Assembly (NCBI RefSeq): GCF_002964705.1
Contig: NZ_PQCD01000053.1
Location: 62,191-126,190 of the forward strand
Length of the DNA: 64,000 bases
Direction: 5' to 3'
DNA from: Pseudoalteromonas sp. T1lg75
GTDB taxonomy: Bacteria > Pseudomonadota > Gammaproteobacteria > Enterobacterales > Alteromonadaceae
Shown here in pieces: positions 9,047 to 17,447 of this stretch (its first letter is position 1; every line of letters starts with the position of its first letter). Position numbers and translations under genes: made by a program. The notes beneath the pieces are model-generated. The model did not search any database and was not told the DNA's origin. It worked only from the letters and a program-made list of their open reading frames with translations.

Positions 9047-11338
9047 ATGAAAGCGATGAAACGTACTGCGCTTGCCAATCTAATAAAAGCAACGCTGTTC
9101 TCTGCTGCTGCAGGTACTGCATTCACTTCTACCGCTGCTGAGCAACAAGGCCCGGCCGCGAAAGACAAATCACTTGAAGTTATTCAAATTACAGCTCGTA
9201 AGCGTGTTGAAAATGCACAGGAAGTTCCTGTAGCCGTTTCTGCACTTCAGGGTGACAGCCTGGATGCGTACAGCGCAGCGGGTATGGACATTCGTTTTAT
9301 GAATGCCAAGATCCCAAGCTTGTCGATTGAATCTTCATTCGGCCGTTCATTCCCACGTTTTTACGTGCGTGGTTTAGGTAATACCGACTTCGATTTGAAC
9401 GCATCACAACCTGTTTCTTTGGTTGTTGACGAAGTGGTGCAAGAAAACGCCATTCTAAAAGGTTTCCCAGTATTTGACGTGGCTCGCGTTGAAGTATTAC
9501 GTGGCCCACAGGGTACTCTGTTTGGCCGTAATACTCCGGCGGGTCTAGTGAAGTTCGACACCGTTAAACCAAGTCAGGAATTTGAAGGCTATGGTTCTGT
9601 ATCATACGGCAGCCGTGGTGCTATCGATTTTGAAGGTGCTGTAGGTGGCGCCTTAACGGATCGCCTGTCAACGCGTGTGTCTGTGCTGTGGCAAGATAAA
9701 GACGATTACATCGATAATGTCGCTCCTGGTTTTGAACAAAAAGACGTGCTAGGCGGTTACACCGACCAGGCCGCTCGTATTCAATTCCTTTATGAAGGCG
9801 ACGAGTTTACCGGTCTATTTAACTACCATGTTCGTGACATGGACGGCACGCCTATTGCGTTTCGTGCCAATGCCATCAAGTCTGGCAGCAACGACCTAGT
9901 ATCTGGTTTTGACCACGATAAGGTTCAGCACGATGCCGCGTCACGTGCAACTCAACAAGTAGAATCACAAGGTGCCAGCCTGCGCCTAGAGTGGGATCTG
10001 GATGAGCACACGATAACCTCGATCACTGGGTGGGAAAGTGCTGAGATCTACTCACGCGCCGATATCGACGGTGGTTACGGCGGTTATGAAATCGACGGCC
10101 AGCCAGTGCCAAGCGGCCCAGGCTTTATTCCGTTCACATCAGAAAGTGCCGACGGTATTCCGGATCACGACCAATATACGCAAGAGCTACGCCTTTCAAG
10201 TAACTTCCCTGGCGACTTCAACTATCAGGTAGGCTTGTTCTACTTTGATGAAGCCCTGACCATTGAAAACTTCAGCTATGACACGGCCGCCAACGGTGCC
10301 CTAAACGGTTATGTGCATCAGCAACAAGACACCGAAGCCTGGGCGGTATTCGGCTCGGTTGATTACACAGTGACCGATGATTTCAAAGTGACCGTGGGTC
10401 TGCGTTACTCTGATGACGATAAAGAATTCACGGCCAACCGTACCCTTAGCCCAGTTGGCGGCGGTACCTTGTTCCTGACAGAAAACCCAAGCGACGACCA
10501 TGTTAGCTGGGATATCTCAACCAACTATAAAGTGACCGACGACATCAACTGGTATGCTCGTATCGCTAACAGCTTCCGTGCGCCAAGTATTCAGGGTCGT
10601 ATCCTGTTTGGTGACGAAGTGACCGTGGCTGAATCGGAAACCGTGACCTCGTACGAAACCGGTATCAAGTCTGACGTATGGGATGGCCGAGGCCGTATCA
10701 ATGCCGCTATCTTCTATTACAACATGGACGATCAGCAGTTGACCGCTGTAGGTGGTGGTGCGAACTTTAACCGTCTGGTTAACGCTGACAAAACAACTGG
10801 TTATGGTTTTGAGCTAGATACTCAATGGGTACTGACAGACAACCTAAACGCCACGTTCAACCTGAGCTACAACAACACCGAGCTAAAAGACAACGACCTA
10901 GCGGTTGCTGTGTGTGCTCAGTGTACGGTTACGGATCCAACGTATCAGGTTCCGGGTGCATTTGGTCCTGAAGACCGTGCTATTTTGGACGGTAACAGCC
11001 TGCCGCACGCTCCTGAGTGGATTTCTAACCTAACGCTTCGTTACAGCCGTGAACTGGCCGATGGTGAGTTCTTCACCTATGCGGACGTTTCATACCGCAG
11101 CGAGATCGACTTCTTCTTATACGAGTCGGTGGAGTTTGAAGGCAAGGCCTTGACCGAAGTGGGTCTGCGTTCGGGTTATGCCTGGGCTGAGGGCGACAAC
11201 GAATATGAAGTGTCGGCCTTCGTTCGTAACCTGTTTGACGAGCAGCAAGCCATTGGCGCCGTTGATTTCAACAACAACACCGCCATGGTGAACGAAGAGC
11301 GCTACATTGGCGCCGAGTTCAAGGTAAGCTTCTTCTAA
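9047..11338 (+). CDS. TonB-dependent outer-membrane receptor
   Basis: 763 residues from the ATG at 9047. An in-frame ATG at 9011 would add 12 residues; 9047 is preferred because the signal peptide then starts MKAMKR and AAGGG lies 11 bp upstream. After the signal peptide (to about 31) comes a TonB-box-like EVIQIT (44-49), the plug domain (RFYVRGLGN, then RVEVLRGPQGTLFGRNTPAG) and a beta-barrel ending in Phe (KVSFF), which the BAM machinery recognises. Plug and barrel resemble those of large marine receptors for siderophores, vitamins or glycans; the ligand is unknown. A strong terminator follows directly, so it is monocistronic. Confidence 0.93.
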   Translation: MKAMKRTALANLIKATLFSAAAGTAFTSTAAEQQGPAAKDKSLEVIQITARKRVENAQEVPVAVSALQGDSLDAYSAAGMDIRFMNAKIPSLSIESSFGRSFPRFYVRGLGNTDFDLNASQPVSLVVDEVVQENAILKGFPVFDVARVEVLRGPQGTLFGRNTPAGLVKFDTVKPSQEFEGYGSVSYGSRGAIDFEGAVGGALTDRLSTRVSVLWQDKDDYIDNVAPGFEQKDVLGGYTDQAARIQFLYEGDEFTGLFNYHVRDMDGTPIAFRANAIKSGSNDLVSGFDHDKVQHDAASRATQQVESQGASLRLEWDLDEHTITSITGWESAEIYSRADIDGGYGGYEIDGQPVPSGPGFIPFTSESADGIPDHDQYTQELRLSSNFPGDFNYQVGLFYFDEALTIENFSYDTAANGALNGYVHQQQDTEAWAVFGSVDYTVTDDFKVTVGLRYSDDDKEFTANRTLSPVGGGTLFLTENPSDDHVSWDISTNYKVTDDINWYARIANSFRAPSIQGRILFGDEVTVAESETVTSYETGIKSDVWDGRGRINAAIFYYNMDDQQLTAVGGGANFNRLVNADKTTGYGFELDTQWVLTDNLNATFNLSYNNTELKDNDLAVAVCAQCTVTDPTYQVPGAFGPEDRAILDGNSLPHAPEWISNLTLRYSRELADGEFFTYADVSYRSEIDFFLYESVEFEGKALTEVGLRSGYAWAEGDNEYEVSAFVRNLFDEQQAIGAVDFNNNTAMVNEERYIGAEFKVSFF

Positions 11339-11363
11339 GTCAACGAATAAGCACGAAATTCAA

Positions 11364-11388
11364 AACCCGCCTTGATGGCGGGTTTTTT
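11364..11388 (+). terminator. rho-independent terminator of the TonB receptor
   Basis: AACCCGCC, 5-nt loop, GGCGGGTT running into six T. Confidence 0.9.
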
Positions 11389-11450
11389 CGTTTATATCCA
11401 CGCACCTTACTGGTACAGTACAGTTTTTATAGATACATGAGAGCATTTGC

Positions 11451-11741
11451 ATGTCTGGATTTTGGAACTATCGCGTCATCTTGGCGGAAGAGCAGGGCAA
11501 AGAGCCGCTTTATCAAATCCACGAAGTGGAATACACAGCCAATGGCAAGGTGAGCAACTGGTCGGAAACCGGTGCCGCCCCGTTTGGCCATGACCTTGAC
11601 GAACTTAAGGCCGATGCCGAGCGACTCAAAAGCGCTTTTGAAAAGCCGGTACTCAAGGTAGTACGCCAGGCTCGCGGCTATGAGCTGGTTGAGCTGGAAA
11701 GCGGTGAGCCGGCCAGCGCCGAGCCACCCACAGCAAGTTAG
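11451..11741 (+). CDS. small conserved hypothetical protein
   Basis: 96 residues, soluble, acidic, no signal peptide. The pattern FWNYRVI...YQIHEVEYTANGKVSNWSE...LDELKADAERLKSAFEKPVL recurs in short proteobacterial proteins of unknown function that I recall only as hypothetical. The C-terminus is rich in Ser, Ala, Glu and Pro and looks disordered. Its TAG stop touches the first base of a palindromic repeat; its likely terminator lies beyond that repeat. Confidence 0.75.
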   Translation: MSGFWNYRVILAEEQGKEPLYQIHEVEYTANGKVSNWSETGAAPFGHDLDELKADAERLKSAFEKPVLKVVRQARGYELVELESGEPASAEPPTAS

Positions 11742-11899
11742 ACCAATTCACTTAAATAGCCAATCATTCTAGCGGGCTAAATATCATGCTCACTGTGTTG
11801 GAATTTTTCTATGTAGAATAACTACATAAGAAAAACTCCGCCTTGTGATCATATCATTTATCCAGCGCTATATCTGATCACATATTTAACAGAATTGGT
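11742..11899. repeat. palindromic MITE-like element, copy 1 (158 bp)
   Basis: It begins ACCAATTC and ends GAATTGGT. The whole element is an imperfect palindrome: the left arm matches the reverse complement of the right arm at ACCAATTC, TTAAATA, ATCA, TAGCG, TAAAT and TTTTTC, with TATGTAG and CTACATA flanking the centre. It has no coding capacity. A copy of identical length occurs inverted at 18843-19000 and a longer variant at 27701-27975. It starts immediately after the stop codon of the 96-residue gene. Confidence 0.85.
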
Positions 11900-11902
11900 A
11901 TT

Positions 11903-11924
11903 AAAAGCGCCTCAGGGCGCTTTT
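11903..11924 (+). terminator. terminator beyond MITE copy 1
   Basis: AAAAGCGCC, TCAG loop, GGCGCTTTT. It probably served the gene at 11451 before the repeat inserted between stop codon and terminator. Confidence 0.7.
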
Positions 11925-11943
11925 GTGTTTATGGGGATAGAGC

Positions 11944-12597
11944 ATGATCACCACCTTATTATTTGATTTTGACGGCACCTTGGTGGATTCAGAGGCGGTG
12001 CACTTTCAATGTTGGGATCGGGTACTGGCCGACTATGGTATTCGTTATGATCAAACGACGTTTTGTCAGCGCTATGCCGGGCGTCCAACCTTGGCCTCAG
12101 CCGAGGACATGGTGCGCCGACATCAACTTCAAGCCAGTGCTAAAGCCCTGGCAAGCAGAAAAAATACCCTCTTTGCCGAGCTGGCACAAAGCAGTTTGCC
12201 GCCGCTGATGGCTCACGGCCAAACAACTTTACAACAGGCCCATCAAGCGGGTTTTACCCTGGCCTTGGTGACCGGCAGCACCCGTGACGAGGTAGAGCCC
12301 ATTTTGCAGGGCTATCAGCTCGCTTCCCTGTTTAGCTGCATCGTCTGCAAGGACGATGTGCGTAACCCTAAACCTCACCCCGAGCCTTATTTGCAGGCCC
12401 TGGCGCACCTGTCGGTGCCCGCCGCGCAAGGGGTCGCCATTGAGGACACTAGCACCGGCTCTCGTTCGGCGAAAGACGCCGGGCTAACGGTGGCCGCCAT
12501 CCCCAATTGTCATACCCTGGTTCAGGACTTTAGTCATGTGGACAGGCGCTTTGATGATTTGCAGCAGTTCTATCTTTGGTTGTTGCAGCAAAAATAA
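11944..12597 (+). CDS. HAD-superfamily phosphatase (beta-phosphoglucomutase/YfbT-like)
   Basis: 217 residues with the subclass IA layout. Motif I is DFDGT (Asp8 nucleophile, Asp10), followed by a helical cap (about 15-85) that gives specificity. Motif II is VTGST (Thr/Ser), motif III the Lys of NPKPHP and motif IV IEDTSTG. Such enzymes hydrolyse or isomerise small phosphorylated metabolites, often sugar phosphates, using Mg2+. The substrate cannot be predicted. It lies on its own, converging on the LysE-type gene. Confidence 0.85.
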   Translation: MITTLLFDFDGTLVDSEAVHFQCWDRVLADYGIRYDQTTFCQRYAGRPTLASAEDMVRRHQLQASAKALASRKNTLFAELAQSSLPPLMAHGQTTLQQAHQAGFTLALVTGSTRDEVEPILQGYQLASLFSCIVCKDDVRNPKPHPEPYLQALAHLSVPAAQGVAIEDTSTGSRSAKDAGLTVAAIPNCHTLVQDFSHVDRRFDDLQQFYLWLLQQK

Positions 12598-12619
12598 AGA
12601 CCGGTCAGCTCGTGTTGCG

Positions 12620-13258
12620 CTAGAGCAGCAGGTTAATGGCCAGTGCTATAAATATCAGCCCGGTGAGCCTGTCTATCCAGAGTTGGGCACTGGGATTGCG
12701 TTTAAAGTAACGCGCAACCTTGTCACCGAAATAGATGTAGGTGCAATCCACAGGAAACGCCAAGATAGGGTAGAGCAGGCCAAATATGGCCAGTTGAACC
12801 GTGGTGGAGGTGCTTAATGTCGGGTCTACAAACTGGGGAATAAAGGCGATAAAAAAGAGCGCCACCTTGGGGTTCAGTACCTCGGTCATCATTGCTTGAA
12901 ACAGTGGGCTTTGTTTTTTAATTTGCACATGGGGCTTGTCGTCACAACTATCAGCCACCGTATTTTGCTGCCAGCTTTGCCATAGAGTCATAATCCCGAG
13001 ATAAGCCAAATAGCAGGCCCCTAAGTATTGCACCGTGGTATAGGCGGTGGTGGAAGCCTTGAGCAAGGCCGATAAACCGACCACGGCAAACAGGGTATGG
13101 GCCACGCCACCTAAAGCAAAACCCAGAGCACAATGCAATCCGGCGCGGCGGCCATTGGCAAAGGTTTGCGCCATTAAAAAGGCATTGGAAGGCCCAGGGC
13201 CTACGGCGATTAAAAAGCTGGCGCCGAGAAAGGACAAGAGGAGTTCGGGGTTAAGCAT
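12620..13258 (-). CDS. LysE/RhtB-family amino-acid exporter
   Basis: 212 residues, the family size, with six hydrophobic segments. The N-terminal signature FLIAVGPGPSNAFLMAQ and the following GRRAGLHCALGFALGG are typical of LysE/RhtB exporters, which move amino acids such as lysine, threonine or homoserine out of the cell. The ATG at 13258 was chosen; an upstream in-frame start at 13324 would lie inside the terminator hairpin of the neighbouring protease gene. The exported substrate is unknown. Confidence 0.85.
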   Translation of the reverse strand: MLNPELLLSFLGASFLIAVGPGPSNAFLMAQTFANGRRAGLHCALGFALGGVAHTLFAVVGLSALLKASTTAYTTVQYLGACYLAYLGIMTLWQSWQQNTVADSCDDKPHVQIKKQSPLFQAMMTEVLNPKVALFFIAFIPQFVDPTLSTSTTVQLAIFGLLYPILAFPVDCTYIYFGDKVARYFKRNPSAQLWIDRLTGLIFIALAINLLL

Positions 13259-13311
13259 GATAACGAAAGGTGGCCTGTAAAGCGCACAGGGTAGCAGCTC
13301 GACAAAAAACA

Positions 13312-13338
13312 ATAAAGCGGGCATAAAGCCCGCTTTAT
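13312..13338 (-). terminator. rho-independent terminator of the S8 protease
   Basis: An 11-bp perfect stem ATAAAGCGGGC / GCCCGCTTTAT with a 5-nt loop. On the minus strand it is followed by a T-rich run. Confidence 0.85.
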
Positions 13339-13358
13339 CTACTTACTTCTAATTAGGT

Positions 13359-15185
13359 TTAGAAGCTAACAGTTACAGTTGTTGAACAAACTGAGCTGCC
13401 TTGCTCACACACTTGGTAACCGAAGCTACCAGATACCTTACCTAGGCTGTCTGTGTGGGCGTTATCATTGGCTGTGGTAGTGATCAGCTGACCGTTACGG
13501 TAGATATCTACCATAGAAGTTGCTGCACCGCCCCACGATAGGTCAACGTATGCGTCGCCGCGAGACTTATAACCGTTGGCATCCAGAGTTACGTCAGTAC
13601 CTGGGTTGCCGCCGTTGCCGCCGTCACCGCCACAGCCGTTAGCCGTTAGGTAAGCATCAGCGTCAGCTGCTTTTACAATACCGTAACCGAAGTATACGTC
13701 TTTACCCGCTGCACCTTGGTCATCAGCAGTCGCTTTAAGCGCGTTACGGATGTCTGTACCAGTACACTCAGGGTGGTTAGACCAAACCAGAGCTGCAATA
13801 CCAGAAACAGCAGGTGTTGCCATTGAAGTACCGCTCATGTAGCCATAGTCGCTAGCAGAGATAGTAACAGTGGCTGAAGTTGCTGCCATAAGTGCTGCAC
13901 GGTCTTCAAGGGCTGTACCTACCGCTGGGATAGAAGTGCTGTTGGTGTCGCCCAGCGTGCCGTATAGCATCCCTGGTTCGTTGTTCACGATAATCGCGCC
14001 TAGACCACCAGAGGCTTCACAGTTAGCAACCTTGTCGTGGAAAGAGATAACACCACGGTCGATTAGACATACTTTGCCAGCTGCGCCGCTGTCGGTCGCT
14101 TCTGCCGTGCCCATGAAGTAAAGATCGCCGGCTGCTGAACCTGTATTTTCCATTGCCGATACTTCTACGCCTGCACCATCGGCTGAAGCTGAAGCGAATG
14201 CCGCCATGCCCGCTGGGTAAGTAGAAAGCGTATCAACACCGCCTGCAGTTACTTCTACACAGATGGTTTCATCTTCGGTCACGTTTTTACCGCGGCCAGA
14301 AGTACAGCTTGGGAATTGTGAGAAATCGGCGATGTTATTATCGGCATCGTTAGCACCGATCATCATTACCGATGGGTAACCGGCAGGGTATGAACGTACG
14401 CTGTTGCCATCGTTACCTGCTGCAGCAACAACAAGACCGCCTGCTGCAGTAAAGTCTGCAAATGCATTCGATTCAATGCTGTTTGAACCGCCGCCACCTA
14501 GACTCATGCTGATGATGTTGGCACCCGCCTGTGAACATAGGTTTGTTGCGTGAGCTAGGTCAGATGAATAACCCCAACCTGCAGCGTTGAATACCTTGAT
14601 GATGTGCATATCAACACCCGGAGCCATACCGACTACACCGATGTTGTTGTCTGCCGCACCGATAGTACCGGCTACGTGTGTACCGTGTGGGCCACCATTG
14701 TCGAACCAGTTACCAGTACCAGAGTCATTGTCACCTGTGATTGCACCCCAGTTGAAGTCAGGGTTAGATGCATCAAGACCAGAGTCGATAACACATACTT
14801 TCATGCCGGCGTTGGCGTTGAAAGTCACTTGGTTAGCTTGTGATTGGTAAACAGCATAAGGAGTCAGCTGTTGTGACATTGGATCACCAAGGTCGTCGTT
14901 ATATAGACCCATAGGGTAACGACGTTGGTCTGCTTCTACCAATTTAACGTGTGGGTTGTTTAGTAATCCTTTAACCGTGGCCAAGTCTTTACCAGCGAAA
15001 GTCGCTGCGAAGAAGCCGTTACTATCCATGTTAACTTCACCACCCAGTTTTTTAGCGAGCGCTTTCACGACGCCTTTCTTATCGTTGTCAACTTGGATGA
15101 TGTAACGGTCATCAGCAGCCATAGACTGTGTTGCGCCACTTAGAAGTGCTAACGCAACCGCGCTGCGAATCATTGTTTTTTTCAT
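13359..15185 (-). CDS. secreted subtilisin-like serine protease (S8) with PA insertion and C-terminal Fn3-like domain
   Basis: 608 residues from the ATG at 15185, which has GAGG upstream. Signal peptide (1 to about 23), then an I9-type propeptide (RYIIQVDN to about 88). The catalytic domain carries Asp134 (VIDSGLD), His167 (HGTHVAGT) and Ser454 (GTSMATP), with the oxyanion Asn in AAAGNDG. A PA domain is inserted between His and Ser (about 300-430, KVCLIDRG...ANCEASGG). A Gly/Asn linker leads to a C-terminal beta domain (YVDLSW...VDIYRNGQL). Domain order matches extracellular proteases of marine gammaproteobacteria; the C-terminus may aid export or substrate binding. Confidence 0.93.
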   Translation of the reverse strand: MKKTMIRSAVALALLSGATQSMAADDRYIIQVDNDKKGVVKALAKKLGGEVNMDSNGFFAATFAGKDLATVKGLLNNPHVKLVEADQRRYPMGLYNDDLGDPMSQQLTPYAVYQSQANQVTFNANAGMKVCVIDSGLDASNPDFNWGAITGDNDSGTGNWFDNGGPHGTHVAGTIGAADNNIGVVGMAPGVDMHIIKVFNAAGWGYSSDLAHATNLCSQAGANIISMSLGGGGSNSIESNAFADFTAAGGLVVAAAGNDGNSVRSYPAGYPSVMMIGANDADNNIADFSQFPSCTSGRGKNVTEDETICVEVTAGGVDTLSTYPAGMAAFASASADGAGVEVSAMENTGSAAGDLYFMGTAEATDSGAAGKVCLIDRGVISFHDKVANCEASGGLGAIIVNNEPGMLYGTLGDTNSTSIPAVGTALEDRAALMAATSATVTISASDYGYMSGTSMATPAVSGIAALVWSNHPECTGTDIRNALKATADDQGAAGKDVYFGYGIVKAADADAYLTANGCGGDGGNGGNPGTDVTLDANGYKSRGDAYVDLSWGGAATSMVDIYRNGQLITTTANDNAHTDSLGKVSGSFGYQVCEQGSSVCSTTVTVSF

Positions 15186-15210
15186 AGTAACCTCAAAAGC
15201 ATTGAAGGGT

Positions 15211-15237
15211 GTTAACCGTTGTTTAACATTCGTTAAC
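15211..15237. promoter_or_regulatory. phased GTTAAC-type repeats upstream of the S8 protease
   Basis: GTTAAC (15211), GTTTAAC (15221) and GTTAAC (15232) are spaced about one helical turn apart, 26-52 bp before the ATG. They could be a multi-site operator. No regulator is identified. Confidence 0.3.
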
Positions 15238-15451
15238 AATGTTACGTATGTTGTCACAAAGTGCAATAGTATTTTGTTCCTTTTTTTGTACTTTTTTAGA
15301 ATATTCTGTAGATGATTTGGGGAAGAAAGTTATAAAGAGGCGTCTATCTAGCTAAATTAAAAGAGGATTTAAAGGTTGGATTACTATAGGGACAGGAGCC
15401 AGCATTTAAAGTCCTTTCATAAAATGCTGGCTAAAATTGCAACAGTTTGTC

Positions 15452-16648
15452 TTATTTATGTAACATTTTTCCCTTGTTGCCGAGTAGAACGAGCCAAAAC
15501 GGCAACAGCATGGCGATATGCAGGGCGATTAATGCCGGCGTCGACAGGGGCAGTGATTGGGCTAACAGTACCAAGACTCCGGCGCCGCTCATCTGCATTA
15601 CCCCAACAAGGGCAGAGGCGGTGCCCGCCTGCTTGGCAAAGGGGGCGAGGGCGGCGCCAGCGGCACTGCCAAGAATAAGCGCATAACCCAGGGCGCCTAC
15701 AAACATGGGTATCATCAGCGCCGCCGCATGTGGGCTGTGTTGACCCGCCACCAAGGCAATGGCACACACTAGCATCAGGGTTAAACCCAGCCGTAAGGCG
15801 CGGCGTGAGCTGCGTTTGATCAGTTGCGGGGCGATAAAGCAGGCCACCATGCTAATGGCACCATTAATGGAAAACCACAGCGTGAAGGTTGGGATATCCT
15901 CGCCCAGATGTTCGATGATCCAGCCCGGTGCACTGGTGACGAACATTAGAATCGAGCCCATGGTCAGCATGGTGATGCAGCCGTTAAACAGGAAGACGGG
16001 GTGGCGCAAAATTGGCGTGAAGCGGCGTAAATCGAAGATATGGCCCTGATAGTGGCTATCCTGCGGTCGGGTTTCACGGTAGATAAACCAGGTCGCCAGG
16101 GCACCGAACACAGCCCATATCAACATAAAGATAAAATTGCTTTGCCAGTTAAAACGTAGCGTCAGCCAGGCCCCTAAAATGGGCGCCAGGGCAGGGATAA
16201 GGCACACCACGCCATTTAAATAGGTCAGCATCTGGCCGCTGCGAGCCGGGCCAAAGACATCGCGCACTATGGCAAACGCGGCAACAAAGGTAGCACAGGC
16301 ACCGAACCCTTGCAGGGCACGGGCTACCAGCAGCCAATTCAAATCACGGGCCATGGCACCGGCCGCGGCGGCCAAGGCATAAATGACTATGCCGGCAAGG
16401 GCGATGGGGCGGCGGCCTATTTTATCGGCCAGCGGGCCGGCAATAAGCTGCCCTAAACCCACGGTGAGCATAAAAATAGCCACCGTTTGCTGCAGTTGTT
16501 GTTGTGATACCTGGAAATCATTGGCCATCACCACAAAGGCGGGCAGGTAAATATCGATGGCCAGCGGGCAAAATACCACTAGCATCATTAATACGGCGAT
16601 CAGAGATTTGCTTGGTTGAATGCTCGGGGAAACTGAAGAAGAACTCAC
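15452..16648 (-). CDS. Bcr/CflA-family multidrug exporter (MFS)
   Basis: 398 residues with about 12 membrane helices. The N-terminal motif DIYLPAFVVMANDFQVS and the MFS loop motif GPLADKIGRRPIALAG are characteristic of the Bcr/CflA drug:H+ antiporter family (12-TMS DHA1). Bcr exports bicyclomycin and some peptides in E. coli; the substrate here is unknown. The 750-bp region on its 5' side (16649-17398) has no gene and holds the tandem repeats. Confidence 0.9.
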   Translation of the reverse strand: MSSSSVSPSIQPSKSLIAVLMMLVVFCPLAIDIYLPAFVVMANDFQVSQQQLQQTVAIFMLTVGLGQLIAGPLADKIGRRPIALAGIVIYALAAAAGAMARDLNWLLVARALQGFGACATFVAAFAIVRDVFGPARSGQMLTYLNGVVCLIPALAPILGAWLTLRFNWQSNFIFMLIWAVFGALATWFIYRETRPQDSHYQGHIFDLRRFTPILRHPVFLFNGCITMLTMGSILMFVTSAPGWIIEHLGEDIPTFTLWFSINGAISMVACFIAPQLIKRSSRRALRLGLTLMLVCAIALVAGQHSPHAAALMIPMFVGALGYALILGSAAGAALAPFAKQAGTASALVGVMQMSGAGVLVLLAQSLPLSTPALIALHIAMLLPFWLVLLGNKGKMLHK

Positions 16649-16749
16649 GATAATAATACGGCCTAGCTTACAAAGACGTATTGTAAAAATGTCGCCAAAT
16701 AGATGCCAGCATTAATGTGGAAATATTTTGTGTGTCTGTCGCGTTTATT

Positions 16750-17001
16750 TTGTCGCGTTGGCGACGACAACCAAAGAGGGAGTGATTCGACTCCCTCTTT
16801 GGAAACTCCGCGAACCCGTGATTCGCGAATGCTTGCGAACTCAGCGTTTTGTTAAACGTTCCGCTTAGGTGTTGATGCGATTTAACAGCACATCCATGTC
16901 CTGATAAATCTAGCTCGACATCGTGTCTCGCTATCAACCCCACGCTTCACAACAAAAGCCGATTTCTCCAGCGCGAATCCAAACGGGGAGATCGATACCT
17001 G
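16750..17001. repeat. tandem non-coding repeat unit, copy A
   Basis: First of two direct copies with a period of 294 bp. Shared blocks are TTGTCGCGTTGGCGAC at the start, CGTGATTCGC.AATGCTTGCG followed by AACTCAGCGTTTTGTTAAACG in the middle, and CAACAAAAGCCGATTTCTCC then AGCGCGAATCCAAACGG at the end. It contains a perfect 13-bp hairpin (16771-16783 with 16790-16802, loop GATTCG). Right after it, 17005-17022 is a second perfect palindrome (GTCAGGTT-TC-AACCTGAC), not present after copy B. Frames through it are broken, so I call it non-coding. Confidence 0.85.
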
Positions 17002-17043
17002 TAGGTCAGGTTTCAACCTGACAATGACGTTTGTTGATAGATC

Positions 17044-17295
17044 TTGTCGCGTTGGCGACAGCAACCAAAGGGCGGTTTGCGCCAACCGCCCCTTGGAACC
17101 CCAAGGCGCCCGTGATTCGCTAATGCTTGCGAACTCAGCGTTTTGTTAAACGCTGCGCTTAGCTTTCGACGCGATTTAACGAGGCGTCCTGCCCCGGTAA
17201 ACCTAACTCCGCATCCATGCTACGTTGTCTCAAGCACGCTGCGCAACAAAAGCCGATTTCTCCAGCGCGAATCCAAACGGGAGAGGCGACACCTG
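17044..17295. repeat. tandem non-coding repeat unit, copy B
   Basis: Second copy of the unit at 16750. The main hairpin (17065-17077 with 17084-17096) has a different sequence from copy A but keeps 12 of 13 pairs, including four compensatory pair changes. A second hairpin, CAGCGTTT-TGTT-AAACGCTG (17136-17155), is perfect here and imperfect in copy A. The 93 bp from 17296 to 17388 show nothing I recognise. Confidence 0.85.
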
Positions 17296-17388
17296 ATACT
17301 TCAGAGTTTGCTGATGGGCTGATAAGTGCCAATAACCGCCATTCGACTACTAATCATCAATGCTTCATACTTTGATAAAGCAGACTCT

Positions 17389-17447
17389 TGGTAACGCCTC
17401 AAGAAGCGGCGCGCTTTTCAGCGCCCGGTTTGCTTGATTTGTTAGGT
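17389..17447 (-). other. attC-like site (59-base element) at the 3' end of the orphan cassette gene
   Basis: On the minus strand it starts with ACCTAAC (17447-17441), an exact RYYYAAC match, and ends GCGTTACCA (17397-17389), a degenerate GTTRRRY. Between them CGGGCGCT-GAAA-AGCGCGCCG forms a stem with one bulged G, and TCAAGC faces GCTTCTTGA as in Vibrio-type attC sites. Total about 59 bp. It overlaps the last codons of the gene, which is common for cassettes. Confidence 0.65.

Noticed and set aside
16668-17085. Minus-strand open frames across the tandem repeat
   Set aside because: They cross hairpins, differ between the two copies and show no family pattern; more likely chance frames in a structured non-coding repeat.
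16840-17160. GTTAAAC in both tandem units as attC cores
   Set aside because: It matches GTTRRRY but no RYYYAAC partner lies at a suitable distance; the surrounding hairpin explains the sequence better.
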